From NCBI GenBank assembly GCA_012965455.1, contig DTSG01000228.1, positions 1 to 32,763 of the forward strand: a DNA stretch of 32,763 bases, read 5' to 3'. The position numbers were made by a program, and so were the translations under genes. The stretch comes from Planctomycetaceae bacterium (GTDB lineage Bacteria > Planctomycetota > Planctomycetia > Pirellulales > Pirellulaceae). Below the pieces are notes generated by a model. That model searched no databases. It was not told where the DNA came from and saw only the letters and a program-made list of their open reading frames with translations. Of the stretch, positions 1 through 9,346 are shown piece by piece (the stretch's first letter is position 1; the number at the start of each line of letters is the position of its first letter).

Positions 1-96
1 GATTTCATACCCATCAGCGGCAATCACTCCCGAACTATAGGGCGCTATCCCCTCGAGGAATGAATATCCCGCTCGTTTGTTTTCGACTAATCGCAT
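1..96 (-). CDS. N-terminal fragment of a conserved hypothetical protein, possibly RidA-like (partial, runs off window start)
   Basis: Reverse complement of 1-96 is open: MRLVENKRAGYSFLEGIAPYSSGVIAADGYEI. A good Shine-Dalgarno (AAGAGGTGAGAC-ATG) lies just upstream. Absent from the ORF track because it is truncated. The RidA-like label is a weak family impression. Confidence 0.6.
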   Translation of the reverse strand, partial: MRLVENKRAGYSFLEGIAPYSSGVIAADGYEI

Positions 97-198
97 GTCT
101 CACCTCTTTTTCGAGCAATTTTTTCACAACAATGCAAACCATCGCCAGCGGCGACCCCCTCCTCTAGGGTTGGAATGCCCCCCAAAACAGGGAGTCCA

Positions 199-214
199 GC
201 TTGTGCGCACAAGC
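199..214. promoter_or_regulatory. Perfect 16-bp palindrome GCTTGTGCGCACAAGC, candidate operator
   Basis: Direct reading: the sequence equals its own reverse complement. It lies in the divergent intergenic region between the minus CDS starting at 96 and the plus DUF1501 CDS starting at 392. Confidence 0.4.
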
Positions 215-391
215 GACCATTATAGCATTAACACCATGTATCCTTAACTCAAGTGTTGTCGCTAAGAGCTGATGTGCGTTGCCTTTGTAAATCTGATTTT
301 GGTACAATTTCTACGACGATACTATTGATGGTGAAGTCGATAAATCACTACGTCTTGAATTATTGTTGCAACTCTATCAAGGGACAATGGA

Positions 392-1783
392 ATGTTACGT
401 CTATATGCCAAACAGAATTCTCATTCAGCACAATATTGTGATGGTGTATCGCGCAGAAGTTTCGTCCAACTTGGTGTCGCTGGCATGGCAGGTTTGGGAC
501 TAGGGGATATTCTGCGAGCCAAGGCTGCTTCGTCCAACGCCAACTCGGACACCAAAAAGGTATCCACTATTCTGATCTGGCTCGACGGTGGTCCCGGTCA
601 TATGGATATGTATGACATGAAGCCTACTGCTCCGGTTGAATACCGCGGAATGTGGCGACCGATACATACAAATGTGCCCGGATTTGACATCACTGAGTTG
701 TACCCTAAGCAAGCAAAACACGCCGACAAGTTTTCCATCGTACGTTCGTTGTCTCACGGAACTGGAGATCACTTTGCCGGCGCACACCGGATGCTAACCA
801 GTAAAGCGTTGGGCGTCAGTGGTGCCAATAAAATCGGTAAATTCCCTGGCCTGGGCGCTATCGTTGCTCAGCAGCGAGAACATATGCATCACGACGTGCC
901 ACCCTACGTGTCCGTACCTGTAGCCTCAAGTGTGGGATTGAAACCTGGCTATTTTGGCGGAAAGTTCTTAGGAGTCCAATACGATCCATTCCAAACTCAA
1001 GGCGATCCGAATCGAGACAACTTCAAAGTGCAAAACATGGTGTTGCCGACAGGTTTGACCGTCGACCGCTTAGACGATCGCACGCACCTCAGGGGGCAAC
1101 TTGACAAGATTTCACGCCAAGTGGAATCACGGGGAACCTTCGACGCTCTCGACCGTTTTGACCAACAAGCCTATTCGTTCGTTACTGGTGAAAAATCACG
1201 AGTTGCCTTTGATATGAGTTTGGAAGACGACAAGCTACGTGATCAATACGGCCGACATACCTGGGGCCAAAGCACATTGCTCGCGCGCCGACTGGTCGAA
1301 GCCGGTGCGTCGTTTGTGACCGTGCACTTTGGCGGCTGGGATCACCACTGGAATCTAGAGTCAGGTTACGAAAACAACTTGCCACGCGTGGATGCAGCCG
1401 TCGCCAGCCTGTTTGAAGATCTCGAGCAACGAGGCATGCTAGAAACGACGTTGGTCATGTTGTGCGGCGAATTCAGCCGAACCCCACGAATTAATAATGG
1501 TGGCAACGGTGGCCCTCCCTTAAGCAAAGGCACACCCGGCCGCGATCATTGGGGTAATTCAATGTTCTGTCTAATGGGCGGAGGTGGAGTCAGAGGGGGG
1601 CAGATAGTGGGCTCGACCAATGCCAAGGGCGAAAGTCCGCAGAACCGACCGCTGACACCAGCGAATGTCCACGCCACAGTCTATAAGTGCATGGGTATTG
1701 ACCCCGCGTTACAAATCCTCGATCTAGCTGGCCGCCCCACTTCAGTGCTTGATGACCCTGAACCTATTCATGAGTTGCTCTGA
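392..1783 (+). CDS. DUF1501 domain-containing protein (alkaline-phosphatase superfamily-like, Tat signal)
   Basis: 463 aa; N-terminal SRRSFVQLGVAG Tat-like motif; LIWLDGGPGHMDMYDMKP, LCGEFSRTPRINN, GRDHWGNSMFCLMGGGGVRGGQIVGST are typical DUF1501 motifs. Confidence 0.93.
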   Translation: MLRLYAKQNSHSAQYCDGVSRRSFVQLGVAGMAGLGLGDILRAKAASSNANSDTKKVSTILIWLDGGPGHMDMYDMKPTAPVEYRGMWRPIHTNVPGFDITELYPKQAKHADKFSIVRSLSHGTGDHFAGAHRMLTSKALGVSGANKIGKFPGLGAIVAQQREHMHHDVPPYVSVPVASSVGLKPGYFGGKFLGVQYDPFQTQGDPNRDNFKVQNMVLPTGLTVDRLDDRTHLRGQLDKISRQVESRGTFDALDRFDQQAYSFVTGEKSRVAFDMSLEDDKLRDQYGRHTWGQSTLLARRLVEAGASFVTVHFGGWDHHWNLESGYENNLPRVDAAVASLFEDLEQRGMLETTLVMLCGEFSRTPRINNGGNGGPPLSKGTPGRDHWGNSMFCLMGGGGVRGGQIVGSTNAKGESPQNRPLTPANVHATVYKCMGIDPALQILDLAGRPTSVLDDPEPIHELL

Positions 1784-3286
1784 TTGCCATCTATGCCTGC
1801 ACTGAAAATCGCCATTGCTCAATTTGGGCAGGAAACCAGCAGCTTTAGCTCAACTCAAACCACACTTGATACCTTCGAGAAGTTTGGACTGTATACAGGA
1901 GAAGCATTCCGCCGCCAAGGGTTTGCTGCGGGTGCAGTTGGTGGATTCATCGAAACCGCCCGTAAAATTGGTCTCGCTTGGGAACCAATCGCTATCATCC
2001 GCGGCTGGGCAGGTGCCAGTGGGCCATTAACCGATGAAACCCTCGCACATTTTGTCGGCACAATTACAAATGCCTTAAAACGGGCTGACCAAGTGGACGC
2101 TTTGTACCTTGATTTGCACGGTGCTGCTGTTGCGTATTCGCATTCCGATTGTGAAGGACATTTATTGCAAGCCTGCCGCGACGTCCTCGGTGATTCCATT
2201 CCAATCGTGCTCGCACTGGACCACCATGCCAACCTCACCCATGCCATGGTCGAACATTGTGATGCCCTCGTCGCTCATCGGACACAACCGCATCACCCTT
2301 GGGAAACAGGGCAACTCGCTGCCACGTTGTTGTTTAACATTTTACTGGGCAAGTTAACTCCGACAATTGCCTGGAAAAAGATACCACTCATCACTCACCA
2401 GGAACAATTTTTAACTGCGCCCGCCGGCCCAATGCGAGAGTGGTTTGAACTCGCCCGCGAAATTGAATCACTCACAGGTGTTGCCTCGGCTTCCACATTT
2501 CCGATGCAGCCATGGATTGACGTACCTGAAGGTGGCTGGGCAGTCGCGGTCGTCACCAACAACGACATGGCTTTAGCTGAAAAACACGCCAATCGCTTGG
2601 CACAGTTTGCTTGGGACCAGCGTGATAGGTTTTTACTACAGGAGAGCATACCGCCGGCGGATGCCATTCGGCGGGCACTGGAAGCCGACAGCGGATTAGT
2701 GATTCTGTCAGACACCGGAGACAGTGTTTTTGGCGGAGCACCTGGAGATTCCACGATTCTGTTGAAGGAATTAATCCGACAAAAAGTACAACAACCCGTT
2801 TTGCTAACGATGGTTGACCCAGAAGTTGTTGAACAAGCAATAGTGGCTGGAATTGGGGACACTATTCAAGTTGAACTCGGCGGTAAACAGAGCGGTAACT
2901 ATAGCACCCCGGTTAAGCTAACGGTGCAAGTCAGCGCAATAGGAGGCGGTGAAATCCAGGCAACCTGCATTGGCATGGACACATTTAGTGCGGGCCGCGC
3001 GGTTGTGCTAACGCTTGGCAGTATTCAGATTGTTGTCAGTGAAACAGCTGGAGTGGGCGGCAATCACCCAGCCACGTATAAGCATTTCGGCATCGATCCC
3101 AGCGGCGCAAAAATGATCGTTTTGAAGACAGCGAGTAATTTTCAATACTACGCCGACTGGGCCTCTCAAATCATCCGAGTCGACACGCAGGGTGCTACCA
3201 TGAGCGACATCTCCGGCTTTAACTGGCAACAACTACCACGACCAATTTACCCACTCGACCCAACAACCACTTTTAATGTCGAGTAG
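1784..3286 (+). CDS. M81 family metallopeptidase (MlrC/microcystinase C-like)
   Basis: 500 aa; KIAIAQFGQETSSFSS N-terminus, YLDLHGAAVA, LALDHHANLT, AHRTQPHHPWETG are M81/MlrC-like motifs. The track start at 1784 is TTG directly after the DUF1501 stop; ATG at 1793 is an alternative start. Confidence 0.88.
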   Translation: MPSMPALKIAIAQFGQETSSFSSTQTTLDTFEKFGLYTGEAFRRQGFAAGAVGGFIETARKIGLAWEPIAIIRGWAGASGPLTDETLAHFVGTITNALKRADQVDALYLDLHGAAVAYSHSDCEGHLLQACRDVLGDSIPIVLALDHHANLTHAMVEHCDALVAHRTQPHHPWETGQLAATLLFNILLGKLTPTIAWKKIPLITHQEQFLTAPAGPMREWFELAREIESLTGVASASTFPMQPWIDVPEGGWAVAVVTNNDMALAEKHANRLAQFAWDQRDRFLLQESIPPADAIRRALEADSGLVILSDTGDSVFGGAPGDSTILLKELIRQKVQQPVLLTMVDPEVVEQAIVAGIGDTIQVELGGKQSGNYSTPVKLTVQVSAIGGGEIQATCIGMDTFSAGRAVVLTLGSIQIVVSETAGVGGNHPATYKHFGIDPSGAKMIVLKTASNFQYYADWASQIIRVDTQGATMSDISGFNWQQLPRPIYPLDPTTTFNVE

Positions 3287-3290
3287 CGGT

Positions 3291-4112
3291 TTACCAGAGA
3301 CCTTTGATCCACAGGATAGAGGCTTTTTGCCAAGCATCCCACGAAGTCCCTTGGTAACCGTTAAGACCATGCCCGCCGTTGGGCAACTCCAAATATTCAA
3401 CGGGCACTCCATGATCACGACAGGCGTCCCGATACATTTCACTGTTAATCTTGCGGACCACTGTATCATCGACAGCATGTGTCAAGAATGCCGGAGGAGT
3501 TTTACGATTCACGCGCAGCTCATTCGAATACTGGGCAATCAATTCGTCGCTGGGCTCGTTTCCGAGTAGATTTCTTCGTGATCCGCCGTGTGTGTGCTCA
3601 CCCAAACTAATCACTGGATAGATCAAAACGCTAAAAGCGGGACGTTCGTTTCGATTGCGAGCATGCGTTGCTACTGTAGATGCCAAATGACCCCCCGCAG
3701 AGAATCCCATCACGCCAATTTTACGCGGATGTACACCCCACTGCTTGGCGTGCTCTCGAATCACCGCTAGCGCCTTTTGCGCATCCTCGAGGGGAACAGT
3801 ATTTCGCCCCTTTGGCATCCGATATTGTAATACGAAACCGGTGATTCCGTGTTGATTTAGCCACCGCGCAATGCCATGCCCCTCTGGTTCGATCGCTAAA
3901 CCACCGTAGCCTCCACCTGGGCACACTAGCACCGATATCCCATTAGGTTTGTCAGCAAGATACGTGGTCAATACAGCTTGAGTTTGCGGCGAATTACCAT
4001 GATGTAATTCAACGGTAATCGGTGCGCCCAACGCACTTGAGTTAACCACCGTCATATTAACCACGGTCACCAATAAAACCCAAACAACGTACCTACAGAA
4101 TAACTTTTTCAT
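3291..4112 (-). CDS. alpha/beta hydrolase (acetyl-esterase/lipase-like), secreted
   Basis: 273 aa; hydrophobic N-terminal signal, VLVCPGGGYGGLA oxyanion region, GFSAGGHLAS nucleophile elbow, DDTVV and GGHG acid/His regions. Confidence 0.88.
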   Translation of the reverse strand: MKKLFCRYVVWVLLVTVVNMTVVNSSALGAPITVELHHGNSPQTQAVLTTYLADKPNGISVLVCPGGGYGGLAIEPEGHGIARWLNQHGITGFVLQYRMPKGRNTVPLEDAQKALAVIREHAKQWGVHPRKIGVMGFSAGGHLASTVATHARNRNERPAFSVLIYPVISLGEHTHGGSRRNLLGNEPSDELIAQYSNELRVNRKTPPAFLTHAVDDTVVRKINSEMYRDACRDHGVPVEYLELPNGGHGLNGYQGTSWDAWQKASILWIKGLW

Positions 4113-4150
4113 CCAAATCCCTCTCAGAAATTTAACCGACAGCGGAAGCC

Positions 4151-5533
4151 CTAGACTAATTCTGCAATTGCTTCTTGCCCTTGATCCACCAGATAGTGCG
4201 GACGACCATGTAGGTCAGGAACTGTAGCTGTGCGAACGTCAATTCCCAAATGACGGTACAGCGTTGCAAACACTTCCTGAAAAGAAACGGGGCGGTCCAC
4301 TGGTTCCCCAGCGATACGATCGGTCTTCCCGATGACTTGACCATGCCGCATACCGCCACCTGCCATCAGAGCGCAAGCAACATTAGGCCAATGATCGCGC
4401 CCAACTTTGGCGCTGATCTTAGGCGTTCTACCAAATTCACCCCATACGAGTACGGCGGTATCCTTATCCAATCCACGTTCGTGCAAATCATCAATTAGCG
4501 CTGTTATGCCTTTATCGAAGATGGGGAAATCTTCTTTTTCACGAAGGAAGATCGAGTTGTTTGCACGGCCTTCCGCATTGAGTCCGCCGTGCCAATCCCA
4601 CTTACTGTAATTGACGGTCACGATACGAGCGCCGGCTTCGATCAGTCGCCGAGCAGCTAGAAAACTCTGGGGAACACGTGGTGCACCATTGGCATCAATG
4701 AACTTCTTCGGATTACCGGTGCCATATCGTTCACGCGTTGCTTCGCTTTCGTTGGAAAGATCGAGTGCTTCTGCTAAATGTGAGGCGGTCAAGATACCCA
4801 TCGCCTGTTCGGTAAATGCATCGACACCCTGGAGTGTGCCGCTGGCATCCGTATCGCGGCGGAACTGATCGAAGCTAGCGAGCAGTGCTTTGCGATTTGC
4901 CAAACGGTCAGTGGTAATCCCATTGAGGATCATATCTTTACGGGTTGAGCCGAGAGGTCGGAATCCCGAGTGGGCTGGGCCGAGATAACCAGGACCGGGT
5001 TCGTTGTATGGCCCATGTGTGCAAGGGTAGCAGAGGCTAATAAACCCAGGAGTCGTAGGGACGTGTTGGCCTTGAATTTTGTTTACTAGGGAGCCAAACT
5101 GAGGCCAACCGCCAGCCGGTTTCTGACCGGCATTGGTTCTTCCGGTATAACATTGAACAGCGTCATGGCCTGCTTGGGCGTCGTTTAGCGAGCGAATCAC
5201 CGTGAACTTGTCCATCCGCTGTGCCATCATCGGCAAGGCTTCACAAATTTCGATTCCATTTACGTTCGTGGCCGTCGGTTTCCACGGACCCGCTATTTCT
5301 CGTGGGGCGTCTGGTTTGAGGTCAAACATATCTTGATGCGGTGGTCCGCCGACCAAGTAAACCAAGATGACTGATTTCGGGTTATTGCGAATCCCTTGTT
5401 TTGCCTCGAGTGCAAGCAAGCCGGGCAATGTCAGTCCGCCAGCACCTAGTGCCCCAACTTGCAGGAAGTTACGCCGCGACACTCCGTCGCAATGCGTTTT
5501 CCCCTTGTCCCTTGGATCCAAAATTTTAAGCAT
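4151..5533 (-). CDS. DUF1501 domain-containing protein
   Basis: 460 aa; HCDGVSRRNFLQVGALGAGGL Tat-like start; VYLVGGPPHQDMFDLKPDAP, VWGEFGRTPKIS, GRDHWPNVACALMAGGGMRHGQVIGKTD. Confidence 0.93.
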   Translation of the reverse strand: MLKILDPRDKGKTHCDGVSRRNFLQVGALGAGGLTLPGLLALEAKQGIRNNPKSVILVYLVGGPPHQDMFDLKPDAPREIAGPWKPTATNVNGIEICEALPMMAQRMDKFTVIRSLNDAQAGHDAVQCYTGRTNAGQKPAGGWPQFGSLVNKIQGQHVPTTPGFISLCYPCTHGPYNEPGPGYLGPAHSGFRPLGSTRKDMILNGITTDRLANRKALLASFDQFRRDTDASGTLQGVDAFTEQAMGILTASHLAEALDLSNESEATRERYGTGNPKKFIDANGAPRVPQSFLAARRLIEAGARIVTVNYSKWDWHGGLNAEGRANNSIFLREKEDFPIFDKGITALIDDLHERGLDKDTAVLVWGEFGRTPKISAKVGRDHWPNVACALMAGGGMRHGQVIGKTDRIAGEPVDRPVSFQEVFATLYRHLGIDVRTATVPDLHGRPHYLVDQGQEAIAELV

Positions 5534-5644
5534 AGTGCAACAACCTTAATTGCTAGTTCAATCGTTGACGTACCCGCTGATTATTGTACACGTATTCTAC
5601 AATGAATATCGCATTTATCTAAAGGCGAGATTGAGTCTTTCCCA

Positions 5645-6729
5645 TCATTGCCCAAAGAGTTGTTGGAATTTCTCCCGAGATAAACTTGGACAATCTCTAT
5701 CTTCGTTCATGCGACTGACGCTCGCCGGGTCCTTAAACCCACTGCCAGTGATTGGGCAAACGACGACATCGTCCGCCTTTACTTGCCCCATCTGAAACGC
5801 CGTAATCGCTCCCATAACCGACACTGCAGCAGCTGGTTCACAGAACACGCCCTCCATTTCCGCTAACGTGCGCTGACACTCCCACACGGTGTCATCGATA
5901 ACAAGAAACCCTGTGCCCTCTGTTTTGCGACAAACTTCGACCGCCTCGTGGCCATCGACGACACTAGCAACCTGCAGTCCGCTGATCCGCGTCCAACAAT
6001 CGACAGCACCTGGCGAATCATTTGGAAATCGTAAAGCGGACGCCATTGTGTCATTTCCCTCGGGTTGGACAATGTGGACTTTTGGTAGCGAGAACGTAGC
6101 GAGGGACATCTCAATATCCAGAAACCCTTGAGCCACACCTAACGCTAGACCACCGCCGCCTGCTTGGCAAAATACGTGGTCGATACCATGTGGTAGTTGC
6201 ATTTGCAATTCATGGCTAATTGACTTGAGTCCGTTCATACCGGCGGGACTGTACCGAAAGGCACTAATTTGCAGTGCAACATTATCTACGGAAGAAGCAG
6301 CTTCCAGTACGTCAAAAACCGCTTGCGTGGTTTCCGGTTGCGTACCAAATCCTTCAATTCGATAGATCGTTGCTCCGTAGGCGAGCATTTGCTGAAGTTT
6401 GCCAGCGGGGCATCTTCGACAACGGCGATGTGACATTCAATGTTTGCCAACGCACAGTAAGCGGCCAGCGCCGCGCCTGTGTTGCCACTGGACGTCGCTA
6501 AGCATTTGGTCTGTTCGTTGGCCAACATGTGCGAAACCGCGAGCGCCGCATAACGGTCTTTAAAGCTGCCTGTTGGATTTGCTGACTCAATCTTGAAATA
6601 GAGATTTTTCAGTCCGACTCGTGGCCCAATAAATCGCGACCTCAATATTGGAGTGTCCGCTTCTCCGAGAGAAATTTGATAGCCCGCAGCAACTCCGTCA
6701 AACGCCTGTTGCCAGTTCCAAATACTCAT
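5645..6729 (-). pseudogene. Threonine synthase-like PLP-dependent enzyme, split by a one-base frameshift (ORFs 6286..6729 and 5645..6436)
   Basis: The first ORF carries NPTGSFKDRYAALAVSHMLA (PLP-lysine region), SSGNTGAALAAYCA and ECHIAVVEDAP. The second ORF continues collinearly with AGKLQQMLAYGATIYRIEG...GGGGLALGVAQGF...ITGSGFKDP. The frames join at the G run 6407-6410. Confidence 0.8.
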
Positions 6730-6945
6730 GTCGAGTTTCTATATTTCGCGCCATTCCTTGCTGTTATGTACTACCAATAGAATAGCAGAAACGATCCAAA
6801 CCACCTAAAACCGTTTGTGGAGGTTTAGCGGGGATGCATATTAAGCAGAATCAATCGGTATTGTTCGCATCAATATTAAGAACTCGGAGTCCCCAACCCC
6901 AAACAAGTTTTTCGTTCAAATTAGCGTCAATTTGTGTTCGGGCTA

Positions 6946-7842
6946 TCACCATTTAACTTGCTCGGTGACCAATTCTTGGTACAACTCGGGACGGCGAGTT
7001 TTTAACGTGTAGTTTGGTAGGCTACGTTCCCTGGCGATACGTTCTTGCAACAAATCAACCACGATCATTTCGTCCTGAATGACGGCCGTTTGCGTGCTAC
7101 CGATTAATTCTCCGTCTGGCGCGAATACCAATGCCCCGCCACAATGGTGAGGTTGTGCTGGAGAATCCTGCGGGTACGTGTCTACATACCCCGCTCGCCC
7201 AGCCTGATTTGCCAACACCGCAAAACACGCATTTTCCCGCGCGCGCTGCGCATAACAGGAAGTAAAGTACTCGTGCGTATGCTGCCGCGCTATTGCCATA
7301 GAATCCGCCGTCTCATCCCACATCTTTATTCGAGCGGCATGCGGCAGCAGCAGCACATCTGCTCCACGCAACGCTTGTATTCTCGCCACCTCGGGTAATT
7401 GATTGTCGTAACAAATAATCATCCCAACACGACATTTACCAATATCAAAGACAGGTATTTCTCGGCCACCTTTGTAGAACAAGACCTCGTCGCGAGACAG
7501 GTGTATTTTCCGCTGCTTCCCAATGAAACCATTGGGCCCAACTAGAAACTGCGTATTGAAAACCACGTCATCTTCTTTTTCACTAATCCCAACACAAAGT
7601 GTTACGGAGTGCTGCTTGGCAATTTCAATCGTCCTTTGTGTCGCATCGCCAGCAGGTACGGATTCCGCCAATTCCCAAGTACGCGGATTACAATGACCAA
7701 ACAACTGCAACTCGGGAAACAGAATCAACTCCGCTCCCTGTTCGACCGCTTTGGCTGTCCATTCAGCGAGGCAATCCAGCATCGTTGAACCTGAATCAAG
7801 AGGACTATTGATACTTACAGCGGCAACACGGATATCCTGCAT
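6946..7842 (-). CDS. Carbon-nitrogen hydrolase (nitrilase superfamily)
   Basis: 298 aa; catalytic E-K-C regions visible: LILFPELQLFGH, GKQRKIHLSRDE, VGMIICYDNQLPE. Confidence 0.92.
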   Translation of the reverse strand: MQDIRVAAVSINSPLDSGSTMLDCLAEWTAKAVEQGAELILFPELQLFGHCNPRTWELAESVPAGDATQRTIEIAKQHSVTLCVGISEKEDDVVFNTQFLVGPNGFIGKQRKIHLSRDEVLFYKGGREIPVFDIGKCRVGMIICYDNQLPEVARIQALRGADVLLLPHAARIKMWDETADSMAIARQHTHEYFTSCYAQRARENACFAVLANQAGRAGYVDTYPQDSPAQPHHCGGALVFAPDGELIGSTQTAVIQDEMIVVDLLQERIARERSLPNYTLKTRRPELYQELVTEQVKW

Positions 7843-7893
7843 GATTGCTCCTTAGGCGAAGTGGACAGCGAACTCGCAGGCAACAGTTCTGTT

Positions 7894-9342
7894 CTACGAA
7901 AGCAGATCATGCACTACATTGCCATGCACATCGGTTAGTCGGTAATCGCGTCCCTGAAAGCGATGGGTCAGACGCTCATGGTCCATACCGAGGCAATGCA
8001 ATATTGTCGCTTGTAAGTCGTGAATATGTACTTTATTTTCCGCGACCGTAAATCCAAGTTCATCGCTACTGCCGTAACTTAGGCCTGGTTTCATACCGCC
8101 GCCGGCCATGAACATCGTAAAGCAATCTGGAAAATGGTCACGTCCGAGCACATTGCTTTTCGCGGTACGACCTTCTCTAAAAGGTGTCCGACCAAACTCC
8201 CCTCCCCAAACCACCAACGTTTCGTCATACATTCCGCGGGCTTTGAGGTCTTTGATCAACGCTGCAACAGCTTGGTCCATCGGTTTACAACGCGTCCGCA
8301 ACCCTCCGCGGATCCCCATAGCAGCCGTCGTTCCATGAAAATCCCAGCCCCAGTCAAATAGTTGTATGAAGCGAACGCCACTTTCAGCTAGGCGACGAGC
8401 AAGCAGACAATTGTTCGCAAAACTCGATTCTCCTGGCATCGCTCCGTATTCTTCAAGCGTATGTTGTGTCTCTTGGGAAATATCCATTACTCCAGGCACA
8501 GACACTTGCATGCGAAACGCCAATTCATACTGTGCGATGCGCGTTTGTGTTTCTGCGTCGCCTAGTTCCTCGCCTTGCAACTGGTTCAAGTCCCTTAGCG
8601 CATCGAGACTAATGCGTCGCATCTTGCGATCGATGCCTTTAGGATTGGAGACATACAAGACCGGGTCCCCTTTACTGCGACATTGTACGCCCTGATAGAC
8701 CGATGGTAAGAACGCACTGCCCCAAGTATCAGCTCCACCGCTGGGAGAGACACCGCCGGAAATCAACACGACAAACCCTGGTAAATTTTTGTTTTCGCTG
8801 CCAAGGCCGTACGCAGTCCAAGCTCCCATCGACGGTCGACCCGAGCGTGGTGAACCGGTATAGAGCAGCAACTGAGCCGGGGCATGATTGAACTGCTCGG
8901 TGTTCATTGATTTGACAATCGTTAGATCGTCAGCAACTTCCGCCAACTTAGGTAAGGCTTCGGACATCCAGTGCCCACTGTCACCGTGCTGCCGAAATTT
9001 CTGAGGCGTCCCTAACAGCAGCGGGCGACCACTGGTAAAGGCGAACCTTTTGCCTTCGTAATACTCGTCCGGACAAGGCTCATCATTACGTTTTACAAGT
9101 TCAGGTTTATAATCGAAAAGGTCGAGATGTGGCGGGGACCCTGCACAATGCAAGTAAATCACTCGTTTTGCTTTACCAGCAAAGAGCGGACTTTTAGCAG
9201 CAACTGGGTTGGGAACCTCGTCCGCCTGAACCGCTCCGCTTCCCTTGAGTGAATTCAATGCCATCGCGCCGAGACCCACTCCGCAATTCTGCATGAAGTG
9301 GCGGCGAGTTCGAATTTGTAGATTTTTGGTAAATGGATTCAT
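7894..9342 (-). CDS. DUF1501 domain-containing protein
   Basis: The track ORF begins at 9369, but MNPFTKNLQIRTRRHFMQNCGVG at 9342 is the likely start because the upstream gene ends at 9347. Motifs: VIYLHCAGSPPHLDLFDYKPEL, VWGGEFGRTPF, GRDHFPDCFTMFMAGGGMKPG. Confidence 0.92.
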   Translation of the reverse strand: MNPFTKNLQIRTRRHFMQNCGVGLGAMALNSLKGSGAVQADEVPNPVAAKSPLFAGKAKRVIYLHCAGSPPHLDLFDYKPELVKRNDEPCPDEYYEGKRFAFTSGRPLLLGTPQKFRQHGDSGHWMSEALPKLAEVADDLTIVKSMNTEQFNHAPAQLLLYTGSPRSGRPSMGAWTAYGLGSENKNLPGFVVLISGGVSPSGGADTWGSAFLPSVYQGVQCRSKGDPVLYVSNPKGIDRKMRRISLDALRDLNQLQGEELGDAETQTRIAQYELAFRMQVSVPGVMDISQETQHTLEEYGAMPGESSFANNCLLARRLAESGVRFIQLFDWGWDFHGTTAAMGIRGGLRTRCKPMDQAVAALIKDLKARGMYDETLVVWGGEFGRTPFREGRTAKSNVLGRDHFPDCFTMFMAGGGMKPGLSYGSSDELGFTVAENKVHIHDLQATILHCLGMDHERLTHRFQGRDYRLTDVHGNVVHDLLS

Positions 9343-9346
9343 TGAG

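Noticed and set aside
253-441. 62-aa ORF overlapping the first DUF1501 gene
   Set aside because: Overlaps the supported start of the DUF1501 CDS in a different frame; no domain evidence.
2395-2862. 155-aa minus-strand ORF
   Set aside because: Antisense shadow of the MlrC-like gene; Ser/Ala-rich low-information protein.
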